64,000 nucleotides of DNA from Leptospira terpstrae serovar Hualin str. LT 11-33 = ATCC 700639 (GCF_000332495.1 NZ_AOGW02000016.1:130353-194352), one strand, 5' to 3'; positions 1-9,834 are shown, counted from the stretch's first letter. Program-made: numbers and translations. Notes: generated by a model from the letters alone, not told the origin.

Positions 1-114
1 AGTAAAATACCTTACAAAATAACCCAGTCCATTGATGATGAGTTCAAGAGTTTCACATATTTCTGTATCATCATCTATGATTAGAATCTCGGGTTTAAAA
101 GAATATTCGGACAT
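1..114 (-). CDS. Response regulator receiver domain protein (N-terminal fragment)
   Basis: Only the first 38 codons are inside the window; the gene runs off the left edge. Translation from the ATG at 114 gives a beta strand (PEILIIDDDTEIC) carrying the acidic DDD pocket typical of REC domains, followed by a helix (ETLELIINGLGYFV). The phospho-acceptor Asp and any output domain lie outside the window, so the target cannot be named. It follows the unknown gene at 142-957 after only 27 bases on the same strand, so the two may be co-transcribed. REC identity is well supported; function is not. Confidence 0.75.
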   Translation of the reverse strand, partial: MSEYSFKPEILIIDDDTEICETLELIINGLGYFVRYFT

Positions 115-141
115 CTACTATATTATCGGCTTTGGTCGGTC

Positions 142-957
142 TTACTTTGAGACCAATGTGAATTTTAGTTTTTCTTTCACTTCCTCTACTTTCTTAAAAT
201 AGGCCTCATGGAAAACCTTTTTCTCCAAATAAACATCGGTACAGGAAATCATCTCTCCATATTTCCACTCGTAAGGATCGCCATTTTCATAACGAACTCT
301 GTTCTGGTGGATTTGAGAAGATAAACTACGTAAATTTGTTCCACGAAAATTTTTCACAAGAGCACGAAACGTTCCTTCTTTTTCAGGATCAATAAAACGA
401 AATTTGCGAGAAAACAAAACGGCATCATGAAAGTATTCGGGAACATTAAAGGCACCAGATGTTCCAAGTTTTTTGGAGAGGCCACGTATAAAATCGGTAA
501 ATTCGTTTAGAACATTTAAGCCCGGGTATTCTTGTCCAAAGTACAATTCCTTTTTAAGATCTCCAGGTTCAAAATTAATATTTTGAGTGAGGAGCCAATC
601 AATATAAATCATAGGGAACTGTTCATCGTCACCCTTTAATTGAAATTGAGAAACTTTCAAACGTGTATGAACTAAGATTTTTCTATTTTCTGATTTTATA
701 TAAATTCTATTATCATAATCATTAAGAATTTCTAACTCAATGATAGAGTTATAAAACCCTCGTTTTTCCACAGCAGTGATTAAACCTGCATTTACTAACA
801 TCTGTTCTACTTCGTAATGAGTGAACCTATTAAATAATTTAGGTTCCATATTTAATGAAGTATTTAATTCTTTTGATACATCTACTAAAGACAAATCATC
901 TAAATCAAGCCAATCGGATTGGTTTTTCTTTTTGTCTGTAGAGGAAAAAACTCCCAT
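142..957 (-). CDS. Hypothetical protein, 271 aa
   Basis: I do not recognise a family. The protein has no signal peptide or membrane segment and looks cytosolic. It starts with a polar stretch containing KKKNQ and an acidic patch (DWLDLDDLS), then a mixed alpha/beta body, and ends in a Lys/Glu-rich helix (KKVEEVKEKLKF). Its ATG overlaps the last base of the stop codon of the upstream HDAC-like gene, so translation is probably coupled and the product may act with that deacetylase or with the following response regulator. No catalytic motif is visible. Confidence 0.8.
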   Translation of the reverse strand: MGVFSSTDKKKNQSDWLDLDDLSLVDVSKELNTSLNMEPKLFNRFTHYEVEQMLVNAGLITAVEKRGFYNSIIELEILNDYDNRIYIKSENRKILVHTRLKVSQFQLKGDDEQFPMIYIDWLLTQNINFEPGDLKKELYFGQEYPGLNVLNEFTDFIRGLSKKLGTSGAFNVPEYFHDAVLFSRKFRFIDPEKEGTFRALVKNFRGTNLRSLSSQIHQNRVRYENGDPYEWKYGEMISCTDVYLEKKVFHEAYFKKVEEVKEKLKFTLVSK

Positions 958-1856
958 TACTTTTCACCAAATGCAGTGATTGTGTTAAAATGAATTTCAA
1001 CCGTGTCGCGAAAGTCTCGTGCATAACCGCCCGCAAGAGTCACAACACAAGGTACACGCAGCGACTCTGCAAACTTACGAACCATCAAATCTCGTTCTTT
1101 CAGACCTTTCATGGAAATTTTTAATTCTCCAAGAGAATCATCTTCATAAGGATCAGCACCTGCAACATAATAAATTATATGGGAATCAAAATCTTTCTGA
1201 ATTTGATTTAATGAAGTTTCTAATGTAGTTAGATACTCATCGTCTTTAGTATTTGGTTCTAAATTCACATCTAAGTTAGATACTTCTTTCTTTGGATAAA
1301 GATTACCTTGATGCATCGAAAATGTGAAAACCTTGTCATCATATTGAAAAATATACGAATTTCCATTACCTTGATGCAAATCTAAGTCAATGATGAGTGC
1401 ATTTATATTCGGATTTGTTTCTTTTTGTTTCCGTATAGCAATTGCTACATCATTTAAATAACAAAAACCTTCCGCTTTATCCGGAAAACTATGGTGGTAT
1501 CCTCCGCCCATATTAAAGGCAAATTGAAACTTTTTAGATAGTTCTGCTGCCATTATGGTGCCGCCAACACCATACATAAAACTTTCCACAATACTTCGAT
1601 TAAGTGGAAGTTCCGAATACATGGTTCGCGAAGTGTGTTCATAACTAAACAAATCATCCAAGTATTCTTTAGTATGAACGAGTTCTAAATCTGCTTCTTC
1701 TGCTTTTTTAGGTAGCAAAATGTCCCAAGATGCATATACAGGATCTCTTTTGACACGATTATAAAGATGAGAATACTTATGAGCCGGGAACACATGACCC
1801 GGTAATTCGAGATTGTACGAAGAATGGTAGATGAGAGCGAGTGCATTAGATGCCAT
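957..1856 (-). CDS. Histone deacetylase family protein (class II HDAC / acetylpolyamine amidohydrolase-like)
   Basis: Zn-dependent deacetylase of the arginase/HDAC fold. Family landmarks in order are: substrate rim GHVFPAHKY near residue 20, the tandem active-site histidines in GGGYHHSFPDKAEGFCYLND, the zinc-binding strand IIDLDLHQGNGN, the SMHQGNLYP segment, the second zinc Asp in AGADPYEDD, and the LAGGYARD tyrosine loop. All catalytic residues appear present. Native substrates of bacterial members (acetyl-lysine, acetylpolyamines, other N-acyl compounds) cannot be told from sequence. The open frame extends to 1892, but ATG at 1856 (MASNALALIYHSS) fits the family start. It is divergent from pyruvate kinase and coupled to the downstream unknown gene. 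Confidence 0.88.
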   Translation of the reverse strand: MASNALALIYHSSYNLELPGHVFPAHKYSHLYNRVKRDPVYASWDILLPKKAEEADLELVHTKEYLDDLFSYEHTSRTMYSELPLNRSIVESFMYGVGGTIMAAELSKKFQFAFNMGGGYHHSFPDKAEGFCYLNDVAIAIRKQKETNPNINALIIDLDLHQGNGNSYIFQYDDKVFTFSMHQGNLYPKKEVSNLDVNLEPNTKDDEYLTTLETSLNQIQKDFDSHIIYYVAGADPYEDDSLGELKISMKGLKERDLMVRKFAESLRVPCVVTLAGGYARDFRDTVEIHFNTITAFGEK

Positions 1857-1947
1857 TAAAATGATATTTTTGTTAAAAATGACACAAGTCAATTCAAACC
1901 GTACAATTTACTTGCAGGAAAAAACAAAAAAGCTAAGAATAGGGTCT

Positions 1948-3384
1948 ATGCCGGTAGACGAAAAAATCCCCAACAAACGCACCAAAATTATCTGTACCAT
2001 CGGTCCCGCATCTGCTAACCGCGAAACTATCTTAAGTCTCATCTATTCGGGAATGGATTTGGCAAGGATGAACTTTTCTCATTCTACCCACGACTACCAT
2101 AAAGAAATCTTCGAGTTGCTACGAGAGTGTGAACAAGAATCTGGTAAATCCATTGGTATCCTTGCCGACTTACAAGGCCCCAAAATTAGAACAGGGAAGT
2201 TGGGAACGGGGCCCTTGGAACTAAAAACGGGTGATCAAATCACCATCAATAATAAATCCGATTTCCTCGGCACAGAAAATGAGATTGGTTGCACCTACCA
2301 ATACATCCTAAATGACATTGACGTAGGACACAAACTATTGATTGACGACGGCAAACTTTCGTTTGTCGTAAAATCCAAAACTAAAGAAAAAGCAGTTTTG
2401 GAAACAGTAATTGGAGGTACGTTAAAAGATAACAAAGGAATCAACCTTCCAGGAACTCCAATTTCGGCACCAGCTCTTTCAGAAAAAGACATAGAAGATT
2501 TACAATTTGCACTATCTTTAGGTGTAGATTATATTGCATTATCCTTCGTTAGACGAGCGAGCGATTTAGAGATGGCGCGTCAGTTTATGAAAGACAGTTA
2601 TGCTGGCCTTATTGCAAAAATCGAAAGACCCGAAGCAATTCAAAATATTGAAGAGATTATAGACAATTGTGATGGAATCATGATAGCTCGTGGTGACTTA
2701 GGTGTGGAGTTAGATACACAATATGTTCCCATCATTCAAAAAGAGATGATTACAAAACTCAACCAAAGAGGAAAACCAGTAATCACCGCAACACAAATGT
2801 TAGAAACTATGATCGACAACCCACGTCCCACACGTGCGGAAGCAAGTGATGTTGCCAATGCTGTAATGGATGGAACAGATGCTGTGATGTTATCTGGGGA
2901 AACAGCTTCGGGAAAGTATCCAGTGGAAACGGTACGAACCATGACAAGTATCATCCAAGCTGCTGAAGAATCAGAAATTTATTTATCACATTTGAGAAAT
3001 ATGGATCGGACCGAATTTGAAGTCGAACGAACTGCCCTTGGTAGTGCTGCAGAATCTATTACTAGGTCTATCAATGCAAAAGCTATTATCAATTTCACAA
3101 GGTCAGGATACTCCTCCCTACTCTCTTCAGAGTTTCGTCCCTTAAAACCAATTTATTCATTTACACCTTTTCTTGGTACAGCAAGAAAGATGCAATTGTT
3201 TTGGGGAGTGGAAGCCTATGTGATGCCTATGATGGATAAGTTTCCAGATATGATTGCCTTTATGAGTAAAACTCTTAAATCAGAAGGAAAATTAAAATCA
3301 GGAGATACTGTTGTTATTTTGTCTGGTGCTCCAGGATCTGTGGCTCAGACTGTAGACTTCATCCAAATCCATAAAATCAAATAA
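1948..3384 (+). CDS. pyk: Pyruvate kinase
   Basis: Catalyses phosphoenolpyruvate + ADP to pyruvate + ATP in glycolysis. At 478 residues it has normal bacterial length. It shows the N-terminal KIICTIGPAS, the MNFSHSTHD and LADLQGPKIRTG segments, the active-site lysine signature region AGLIAKIERPEAIQN, the metal-binding DGIMIARGDLGVE motif, ATQMLETMI, and DGTDAVMLSGETASGKYP. A C-terminal PK_C domain follows from about residue 350. The frame is open from 1831, but the ATG at 1948 gives the usual short N-terminus; the upstream codons overlap the divergent HDAC gene and are unlikely to be coding. The 3' end overlaps the convergent flavoprotein gene by 8 bases. Confidence 0.96.
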   Translation: MPVDEKIPNKRTKIICTIGPASANRETILSLIYSGMDLARMNFSHSTHDYHKEIFELLRECEQESGKSIGILADLQGPKIRTGKLGTGPLELKTGDQITINNKSDFLGTENEIGCTYQYILNDIDVGHKLLIDDGKLSFVVKSKTKEKAVLETVIGGTLKDNKGINLPGTPISAPALSEKDIEDLQFALSLGVDYIALSFVRRASDLEMARQFMKDSYAGLIAKIERPEAIQNIEEIIDNCDGIMIARGDLGVELDTQYVPIIQKEMITKLNQRGKPVITATQMLETMIDNPRPTRAEASDVANAVMDGTDAVMLSGETASGKYPVETVRTMTSIIQAAEESEIYLSHLRNMDRTEFEVERTALGSAAESITRSINAKAIINFTRSGYSSLLSSEFRPLKPIYSFTPFLGTARKMQLFWGVEAYVMPMMDKFPDMIAFMSKTLKSEGKLKSGDTVVILSGAPGSVAQTVDFIQIHKIK

Positions 3385-4627
3385 CGATTGTTTTGCGAAT
3401 GCCTCGGGCTGCCAGTGTTGCGGTTGTCCAGGCATTCTGAAAATTAAAACCACCTGTAATTCCATCTACGTCAATAATTTCACCAGTCAAATAAAGCCCA
3501 GAACAAAGTTTGCTTTCCATGGTTTGGAACTGAATGTCCTTTCTGGAAACCCCTCCCGCTGTTACAAACTCTTCTTTAAATACTCCTTTGGCGACCATTC
3601 GAAGTTTGGATTGAGTTAACGAAAGACTTAAAGTCCTGATTTCTGACTTTGAAATTTCGGAGTAACGTTTGTTAGCTTGTATTTTGGATTCTTTTAAAAT
3701 CCAATCCCAAAACCGAGAAGGTAGTTTCCATTCCGAATCGGGAGCCAATTTATCTGCCGGTGTTTTCTCTTTTTTTGATAAATAGTCTTCTTCTAAACTT
3801 TGAGTTGATTTTCCACCGATCCAATTTACAGAAAGATCCACTTTGTAATCAGCTTCAAATAATGTGCGAGCTTCCCAAGCAGAGAGACGAAGGGCACAAG
3901 GCCCACTTAGCCCCCAATGTGTAATCAGAATAGGTCCTTTTTGAGGTTTTCCTTTCGGCAATACTTTGAGTTCACAATGAGGAACCACAAGGCCTGTGAG
4001 CTCCATAAGATCTGTATTTTCTAAAGTCAAGGTAAAGAGTGAAGGAACAGGAGTGATGATTTTATGTCCTAACTTTTCAAGTATACTCCAAACCTTTCTG
4101 TTGGACCCGGTGGCTAGAAGTACAATATCAAAATTATCTTCCACTCCTCCTTCCCATAGAATCTTAAATCCTTTGGATTGATCTGAAACTTGGTTAGAAT
4201 AAATTCCAACTAACCCTTGTTCAAAGTGAATTGGAATTTTTTTTAATTTTAATTCATTTAAAAAACATTGGATTATGGTATCCGAACTGTCAGTAGTAGG
4301 AAACATCCTGCCATCAGCTTCAGCTTTGAGTGTTACCCCTTTTTTTTGAAACCAGGCAATTGTATCTTTTGGTTGGAAAGCTTCTAATGCCCACCGAAGT
4401 TCCTTGTTTCCCCTGGGATACCTATCGGATAGAAGTTCTGGATCAAAAAGATTATGGGTAACATTACATCTTCCACCACCAGAAATTCGAAGTTTAGAAA
4501 GTGGTTCTTTCGACTTCTCAAAAATCTGAATATCACATAACCCCTGTAATTCTTCATGAATTTGTAAGGCAGCAAAACAACCGGAAGCTCCAGCTCCTAT
4601 GATTGCAATTTTTGGTTTTTTTGCCAA
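3377..4627 (-). CDS. NAD(P)/FAD-dependent oxidoreductase, HI0933/YhiN family
   Basis: Flavoprotein of about 416 residues with an N-terminal dinucleotide-binding motif (IAIIGAGASGCFAAL) and the family signature SKLRISGGGRCNVTHN. The C-terminal FAD-contacting segment is ITGGFNFQNAWTTATLAARG, preceded by GVSRKDIQFQTMESK. The family reaction is not firmly established; members are annotated as aminoacetone oxidase or BaiN-like flavoproteins. The frame extends to a GTG at 4636, but the AGGTGA Shine-Dalgarno sequence is correctly spaced (9 bases) only from the TTG at 4627, so I prefer that start. It follows the glyoxalase gene immediately and converges on pyk. Confidence 0.85.
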   Translation of the reverse strand: MAKKPKIAIIGAGASGCFAALQIHEELQGLCDIQIFEKSKEPLSKLRISGGGRCNVTHNLFDPELLSDRYPRGNKELRWALEAFQPKDTIAWFQKKGVTLKAEADGRMFPTTDSSDTIIQCFLNELKLKKIPIHFEQGLVGIYSNQVSDQSKGFKILWEGGVEDNFDIVLLATGSNRKVWSILEKLGHKIITPVPSLFTLTLENTDLMELTGLVVPHCELKVLPKGKPQKGPILITHWGLSGPCALRLSAWEARTLFEADYKVDLSVNWIGGKSTQSLEEDYLSKKEKTPADKLAPDSEWKLPSRFWDWILKESKIQANKRYSEISKSEIRTLSLSLTQSKLRMVAKGVFKEEFVTAGGVSRKDIQFQTMESKLCSGLYLTGEIIDVDGITGGFNFQNAWTTATLAARGIRKTIVI

Positions 4628-4629
4628 TC

Positions 4630-5052
4630 CTACCACTCACCTGTATTTTGCATGGAAACCCAAGGTTCTGCTAAAGGCAATGGTTTCCCTTTTTGGAGAA
4701 GTTCTATGGAAATTAAATCAGGTGACCTAACAAATGCCATACGACCATCCCGAGGGGGACGATTGATGGTAACTCCCATTTTTTGCATCTGCTCGCAGGT
4801 CTCATAAATGTTATCTACTTCATAGGCAATGTGTCCAAAGTTTCTACCTGAAGAATAGGGTTCGGTCTGACCCCAGTTGTAAGTGAGTTCGATCTCGGGT
4901 GCATCTGCTTCCCCGGTTGATAAAAATACTAGAGTAAATTTTCCCTCAGGATGCTCATTCCTTCGAGTGATTTTAAGTCCAAGTATCTCCACAAAAAAAT
5001 GAAGGGCCCGATCTAAATCCAAAACGCGGATCATTGTGTGTAAATATTTCAT
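4630..5052 (-). CDS. gloA: Lactoylglutathione lyase (glyoxalase I)
   Basis: Converts the methylglyoxal-glutathione hemithioacetal to S-lactoylglutathione. The 140-residue protein aligns by eye with bacterial Ni-type Glo[18 protein letters not shown] at the start, EIELTYNWG in the middle, [10 protein letters not shown] and ISIELLQKG later. The four expected metal ligands are visible as H5, E55, H74 and E117. The frame is open to 5094, but ATG 5052 restores the family N-terminus. It lies 8 bases downstream of the membrane hydroxylase stop codon and just upstream of the HI0933-type flavoprotein, consistent with one transcript. Confidence 0.9.
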   Translation of the reverse strand: MKYLHTMIRVLDLDRALHFFVEILGLKITRRNEHPEGKFTLVFLSTGEADAPEIELTYNWGQTEPYSSGRNFGHIAYEVDNIYETCEQMQKMGVTINRPPRDGRMAFVRSPDLISIELLQKGKPLPLAEPWVSMQNTGEW

Positions 5053-5060
5053 CTGTCTTA

Positions 5061-6245
5061 CTATAAGAAAAAATAGACCAAAAGCACAAGCCAAGAAATA
5101 AATTTAGGAATTTCATAGGGAAGCCAATCTTTATTTCCCTCTAATAGCCTCCCTAAAGAAACGAAGGAAAAAACCAAAAGTACAAAGACAGAAGCAATTT
5201 CTCCAAAAGAAAATAGATGCATACGTTTCAAAAAATACAAAGTGAAGATTGTGGGAACCAAAAATGAAATCAGGAGGAAGGACCGATACAAAACATTTCC
5301 AGACTTACGCCTGTATTGTGGTTCCAATGCCTTATATGCAATTTCTCCTCTGTGATGGCTCAACCATACTTTAGGATCTTTCACACCTCGATCCATAGGG
5401 GGCTGCAGATCATCAGGCCTTACAGAAGGATAAGATAAAAAGGAAATTAGTCCCTGCCACTTGTTTTTTGTAAGCATTAAATCAGAAAACAAATCTCGAA
5501 ACACATGTAGTTCAGCCGTCACTGGATCATAAGTACGGAGTTGTGAAACAAGTCCATACCTTGGTTCTTTGATTTCTTCACAAAAGGTTCCGAATATTCG
5601 ATCCCAAAAGATAAACACTCCCCCATAATTTTTATCTATATATTCAGGATTCATTGCGTGATGAACTCTATGGTGAGACGGTGTGACAAAAACAAATTCG
5701 AACCATGCCGGCAATTTACCAATGGCACGAGTATGAACCCAAAATTGGTAAGTACGGTTCAAAGCATCGATGATTAAATAAGATTCTACGGGAAATCCAA
5801 TAAGTGCCAATGGCAAATAAAAAAGTCCAATCCCGATATTACGAACAAAGGATTGCCTGAGAGCTACTGATAAATTAAATTCCTCACTGGAATGGTGCAC
5901 TACATGAGAAGCCCACAAAACTTTAATTTCATGGCTATAGCGGTGTGCCCAATAGAATAAAAAATCAAGTAGAACAAATAAAATAATCCAATGCGCAGGC
6001 GAGTTTGATGATAAAAAACCTTTGGAAAAAAATTCTGACCCCCAAGAGATTTGATACAAAGCGTTATAAACAAAAACCAAAGCAAGTAAAATAACGCCAT
6101 CAAAAATGCGACTGAGGACTCCTAAACTTAAGTCTGCCAAAGAATCTTCGTAAAAATAATAATCCTGTTTTTTAAACCGAGTATAGAAAACCTCAACCAA
6201 CATAAGTAGAATATAAATAGGGGCAATGGATTCAATGAGTCTCAT
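5061..6245 (-). CDS. Sterol desaturase / fatty acid hydroxylase family membrane protein (long form)
   Basis: Membrane di-iron hydroxylase of 394 residues. Histidine clusters characteristic of the superfamily are visible: HRYSHE near residue 101, [11 protein letters not shown] near 114, and a C-terminal HHRVHHAMN near 192, embedded among hydrophobic segments. The layout with [16 protein letters not shown] resembles alkylglycerol mono-oxygenase-like (TMEM195) bacterial proteins. A further C-terminal portion holds about three extra transmembrane helices ([38 protein letters not shown]). The substrate is unknown; a lipid or ether lipid is inferred from family. It is followed closely by gloA. Confidence 0.85.
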   Translation of the reverse strand: MRLIESIAPIYILLMLVEVFYTRFKKQDYYFYEDSLADLSLGVLSRIFDGVILLALVFVYNALYQISWGSEFFSKGFLSSNSPAHWIILFVLLDFLFYWAHRYSHEIKVLWASHVVHHSSEEFNLSVALRQSFVRNIGIGLFYLPLALIGFPVESYLIIDALNRTYQFWVHTRAIGKLPAWFEFVFVTPSHHRVHHAMNPEYIDKNYGGVFIFWDRIFGTFCEEIKEPRYGLVSQLRTYDPVTAELHVFRDLFSDLMLTKNKWQGLISFLSYPSVRPDDLQPPMDRGVKDPKVWLSHHRGEIAYKALEPQYRRKSGNVLYRSFLLISFLVPTIFTLYFLKRMHLFSFGEIASVFVLLVFSFVSLGRLLEGNKDWLPYEIPKFISWLVLLVYFFL

Positions 6246-6384
6246 AGGGTATCCTTAAGTCACTATTATCTATACTGGTATTATTTGAAATGCAACCTCG
6301 TTTCTAGTGATATGATCCTAATGTTTCGCAAAAAAAACATCCAAACAAGAACGTTATTTTATCAGAAAGATCGAACCCTTAGAA

Positions 6385-6996
6385 TTATTTTAATTTATTA
6401 CTTAAATCTAAATTCAATTCATTGAATGCATTGGTAAGTCCTTGATTCCAACCAAGGACCAGAGCTTCTGGATCTTTTTTCTCAATGGACTGGATTTGTT
6501 TGTATGTTTTTCTAAAAACTGGTGTAGAGATTGAATCTTTATCCTCATACACAACAACTTCAAATTCAATAACAGCCTTTGGTTCTTTGGTTCGGAAATC
6601 TCCATACATTTGAGATAAGTTCAGTTCTATAAAATGGGTAATATTTACCCTGGTATGCATACTAGCATCCCATTCAAAGTTCCCCGATTTTAAAAGCGAA
6701 CGAACGAACTCTTCTTTAAAGTTGTGCGCAGGAGGGATAAAGAACCCATTATAATAATCTGATTCATAGACTGCATTTTCTTTGCGATAAACAAACTCTT
6801 TTCCCTCAAATCTCTGCGAGATAAAAACCTTACGCACAATGAAAGATTTTGGTTTAGATACAGAAAACAATTGTTTGGTGTCACCAGCTTCAATCAGAAA
6901 GAACCTTTTTTCAGGAAAGGTTTTACTAACACCAAAACAGTCGTTAAGTAAAAAAAGTAATCCAAAAAGAAATATAGATCGTATAAATGATTTCAT
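6385..6996 (-). CDS. Putative ABC-type transport auxiliary lipoprotein (last gene of the Mla-type operon)
   Basis: A 203-residue exported protein with a lipoprotein signal peptide: MKSFIRSIFLFGLLFLLNDC, in which LNDC is a plausible lipobox with Cys at residue 20. The remainder is alpha/beta with no transmembrane helix. It starts 6 bases after the MCE protein gene on the same strand. In other MCE systems the final gene often encodes an auxiliary outer-membrane lipoprotein (PqiC/ABC_trans_aux type), which fits here by position, size and export signal. Sequence similarity to that family is not obvious by eye, so the role is inferred from context. Confidence 0.7.
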   Translation of the reverse strand: MKSFIRSIFLFGLLFLLNDCFGVSKTFPEKRFFLIEAGDTKQLFSVSKPKSFIVRKVFISQRFEGKEFVYRKENAVYESDYYNGFFIPPAHNFKEEFVRSLLKSGNFEWDASMHTRVNITHFIELNLSQMYGDFRTKEPKAVIEFEVVVYEDKDSISTPVFRKTYKQIQSIEKKDPEALVLGWNQGLTNAFNELNLDLSNKLK

Positions 6997-7001
6997 TATT
7001 T

Positions 7002-7949
7002 TTATTTCCAGAGTTTAGACTTGTTTGGTGCTTCTCCGAAGAGAAACTGAGAAGGATATTTTTTAGCATTAGCAGTTACTTCTTTTAAGTCTTCAGAAGC
7101 AATTCGCAAATTTTCAATCGATGTTGAAATATCACCTTGGTTGGAAGCAAGTAGTGTATCCAAACGTTTTAAAGTTGTTTGTAGTTGTGTCACAGATGCG
7201 TCCAATTTTTTGGGTAACCCTTGTGTCTCTGGACTAGCGATGAGAGCCTTTACTTCTGCATTGGTTTTTCTTAGGTCAACCAAAAGTCCTGTGGATTCAC
7301 GTGCTAAGTCTCCGAGTTTGGCTTCCTGGATAGTTTGATTTAAGTTACGGATCAGTTCCCCTACACCCAAAAGAATTTTATCTACATCTGCTTTTTCTAC
7401 TTTATCAAAAAACTTATCGACTGAGGCCGTAAAACGAGAGATGGTGCTTGGCGCTGACGGTATATAAATAGTTTTTGGTTCCCATTCAATAGATAATGGC
7501 GGATTTTTTTCAGGATTAAGATAATCTACCTCAAGATAGGCAGTTCCAGTTAATCCTTGTGAGGCGAGACGAACCCGAAGCCCAGTTTGAATCATTCTTT
7601 TTACTGTTTTCTTTAAATCGTCGCCGTATACTCCTTTTACAAAGTCGGGGACAGACATTTTAATTAATACATACCTGCCGTAACGAAGTTCCGTATCCTC
7701 GGTGAGTTTATCCGAATATTCATTTTGTACAAAAGTAATTTCTTGGACAGTGCCTACCTTTACACCACGGTGTTTGACCGGGGACCCAATATCCAAACCT
7801 TGTACCGATTCATCGAAATAAGTTTCTAAACTTACGGATCTTTGAAAGATATTGCCTGCTGTAAATACTATCAAAAACAAAATGAGAGTAAAAAAACTAA
7901 CAAGAACGAAAACCCCAACTTTAAAATAGATTTTACTTGATTGGTTCAT
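7002..7949 (-). CDS. mlaD: MCE/MlaD family substrate-binding protein
   Basis: Membrane-anchored periplasmic component of an Mla-type lipid transporter. One N-terminal transmembrane helix (VGVFVLVSFFTLILFLIVFTA) is followed by a single MCE domain, recognisable from SVQGLDIGSPVKHRGVKVGTV and the later GLTGTAYLEVDYL. The last 130 residues form a long, probably coiled-coil region. MCE proteins form hexameric rings that shuttle phospholipids between membranes. Its ATG overlaps the ATPase stop codon (ATGA), and the lipoprotein gene follows 6 bases later. Confidence 0.9.
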   Translation of the reverse strand: MNQSSKIYFKVGVFVLVSFFTLILFLIVFTAGNIFQRSVSLETYFDESVQGLDIGSPVKHRGVKVGTVQEITFVQNEYSDKLTEDTELRYGRYVLIKMSVPDFVKGVYGDDLKKTVKRMIQTGLRVRLASQGLTGTAYLEVDYLNPEKNPPLSIEWEPKTIYIPSAPSTISRFTASVDKFFDKVEKADVDKILLGVGELIRNLNQTIQEAKLGDLARESTGLLVDLRKTNAEVKALIASPETQGLPKKLDASVTQLQTTLKRLDTLLASNQGDISTSIENLRIASEDLKEVTANAKKYPSQFLFGEAPNKSKLWK

Positions 7950-8713
7950 AAAGGGGAACTCTCCTGTGGTATACGATTAAAGAATTGTTTTACAAATGGA
8001 TCTTTTGATTTCTCTTTCAAATCTTTTGGTTTGCCTTCGGCAATGATCCCTTTTTTGGTTTTATCTAATACGATCACTCGGTCTGCCATAGTAAATACAG
8101 AAGGTAATTCATGTGTCACGATCACAAAGGTAACGCCAAGAGTCCTCGACAAACGAATGATTAGATAATCTAACTCAACACTAGTGATGGGATCAAGGCC
8201 AGCGCTTGGTTCATCTAAAAATAATATTTCGGGATCCATAGCCATTGCGCGTGCAATGGCAGCACGTTTTTTCATTCCACCGGAAAGTTCTGCTGGATAA
8301 AGATGAGCGAAAGGAAAAAGACCTACCATTTTTAATTTGGTCATTGCTATTTCATTCATGATGGCAAGTGGCAATTTCGTAAATTCTTCCAAAGGCAAAC
8401 GAATGTTTTCGAGTAAAGTCATGGAACCAAAGAGTGCACTTTGTTGGTACATTACTCCAATTCGATTCCAAATTTCTATTTTCTTTTTTCCTTCCGCCAA
8501 TACTATATCATCTTCATCAATCCATATACGGCCGCTAAATGGTGATGTTAATCCAATCATATTTTTTAAAACCGTAGACTTTCCACAACCCGAACCTCCG
8601 AGGATTCCAAAAATTTCTCCTCGGTTCACTTCAAAAGAAATATCTTCCATAATCACAGTATTGCCATATCCAGTGGTTAGGTGTTCTACTCGAATGATTG
8701 GTTTTTCTTTCAT
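7946..8713 (-). CDS. mlaF: ABC transporter ATP-binding protein, MlaF family
   Basis: A 255-residue ATPase with Walker A GILGGSGCGKST, Q-loop VMYQQSALFGSMTLLENI, ABC signature ELSGGMKKRAAIARAMAMDPEILFLDEPSAGLDPITS and the switch-histidine segment VIVTHELPS. The LSGGM variant and the SALFGSMT stretch are typical of the MlaF/Ttg2A clade. The frame is open to 8848, but ATG 8713 (MKEKPIIRVEHL) overlaps the permease stop as ATGA and gives normal ATPase length. It should power lipid movement through MlaE, with the MCE protein downstream. Confidence 0.93.
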   Translation of the reverse strand: MKEKPIIRVEHLTTGYGNTVIMEDISFEVNRGEIFGILGGSGCGKSTVLKNMIGLTSPFSGRIWIDEDDIVLAEGKKKIEIWNRIGVMYQQSALFGSMTLLENIRLPLEEFTKLPLAIMNEIAMTKLKMVGLFPFAHLYPAELSGGMKKRAAIARAMAMDPEILFLDEPSAGLDPITSVELDYLIIRLSRTLGVTFVIVTHELPSVFTMADRVIVLDKTKKGIIAEGKPKDLKEKSKDPFVKQFFNRIPQESSPL

Positions 8714-9834
8714 ATTTTTAAGTAAAAGTATAAGACGGAAAAAATTCCATCTAAGATAGAAACAAGTATGATGGAACCAACCACTGCGGAAGTGGTTGAT
8801 TCCCCAACAGCTCCTGCTCCTGATGCTGTTTTTAATCCTCGGTAACAACCAATGGACGCAATGATCATTCCAAAAAAATAAGATTTTAAAAGTCCACCTA
8901 AGATATCTGAAAGTCCCACCGCAAGATTCACTTGGTTGATAAAAGTAACGAGAGGAAATCCGAAACTAATCAACACAACTGCTCCACCAATGAGTCCAAA
9001 CAAATTAAATACAATAGTAAGAAGTGGTGTCATCAGAAGGGAAGCCACCAAACGAGGAATAATGAGAAATTGTACGGGAGGAAGTCCCATCGTAGTCAAT
9101 GCATCGATCTCTTCAGAGACTTTCATCGTTCCAAGTTCTGCTGCAAAGGCAGATCCTGACCTTCCCGATAAAATAAAAGCAGTCATCAAAGGACCAAGTT
9201 CTCGAAACAAAGAAAGACCCACCAAGTTTGCTACAAAGATTTCCGCACCAAACCTTCTCATAGGAATTGCCGACTGAAAAGACATGATGAGACCAAGCAA
9301 AAATCCTATCATCGCGATGATTGGGAATGCATTCACACCCATAGATTCCGCAACACGAAAAGTGTCCTTCCAACGAATTTTAGATGGATGTAAAAAAGAA
9401 CGCCAAAAAGAAACCGTTAGTTCCCCGGTAAACGTGATTAAGTATTTAAACTCTAACAATGAATCAATGGTAAGTTTCCCGATTTTTTCAGATCTTCGAA
9501 GAGCGTTTGCTAGTATTTCTTTATTTTTTTTACTATCATCTTCAGCAATACTCAGTCGGTATTTGAATGCATCACCTAATCCATACAATGCGAACTGAAT
9601 TCGTCTAGTTTCGCATTCCACTCGAATTAATTTTAAAAAAGAAATACCAGAAGTGTCTGATTCCTGTAAATTTCCAGCATGAACGGCGACGTTACGCGGT
9701 GGATTTTTTTTAAGGATTTCGAAAAATGTGGTCCAATCTTTGCCAGTTTCTTTGGCAGTTAGGACTGCAGGGAGGTGGATCTCTAAGGTGCTACCTTCCC
9801 TCAAAAAGGAGGATTGTCGTTGAATGGTATCCAC
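8710..9834 (-). CDS. mlaE: MlaE family ABC permease with N-terminal STAS-like extension
   Basis: A 374-residue protein, longer than a bare MlaE permease (about 260 residues). The first ~115 residues are soluble and resemble an anti-sigma-antagonist/MlaB-like fold (LEIHLPAVLTAKETG, VAVHAGNLQESDTSGISFLKL). The rest is the permease, with the conserved MIGFLLGLIMSFQSAIPMRRFG, RELGPLMTAFILSGRSGSAFAAELGTMKVSEEIDAL region and a glycine-rich C-terminal helix. The fusion would supply the MlaB function in cis, and no separate mlaB is seen. First gene of the mlaE-mlaF-mlaD-lipoprotein operon. Confidence 0.9.
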   Translation of the reverse strand: MDTIQRQSSFLREGSTLEIHLPAVLTAKETGKDWTTFFEILKKNPPRNVAVHAGNLQESDTSGISFLKLIRVECETRRIQFALYGLGDAFKYRLSIAEDDSKKNKEILANALRRSEKIGKLTIDSLLEFKYLITFTGELTVSFWRSFLHPSKIRWKDTFRVAESMGVNAFPIIAMIGFLLGLIMSFQSAIPMRRFGAEIFVANLVGLSLFRELGPLMTAFILSGRSGSAFAAELGTMKVSEEIDALTTMGLPPVQFLIIPRLVASLLMTPLLTIVFNLFGLIGGAVVLISFGFPLVTFINQVNLAVGLSDILGGLLKSYFFGMIIASIGCYRGLKTASGAGAVGESTTSAVVGSIILVSILDGIFSVLYFYLKI

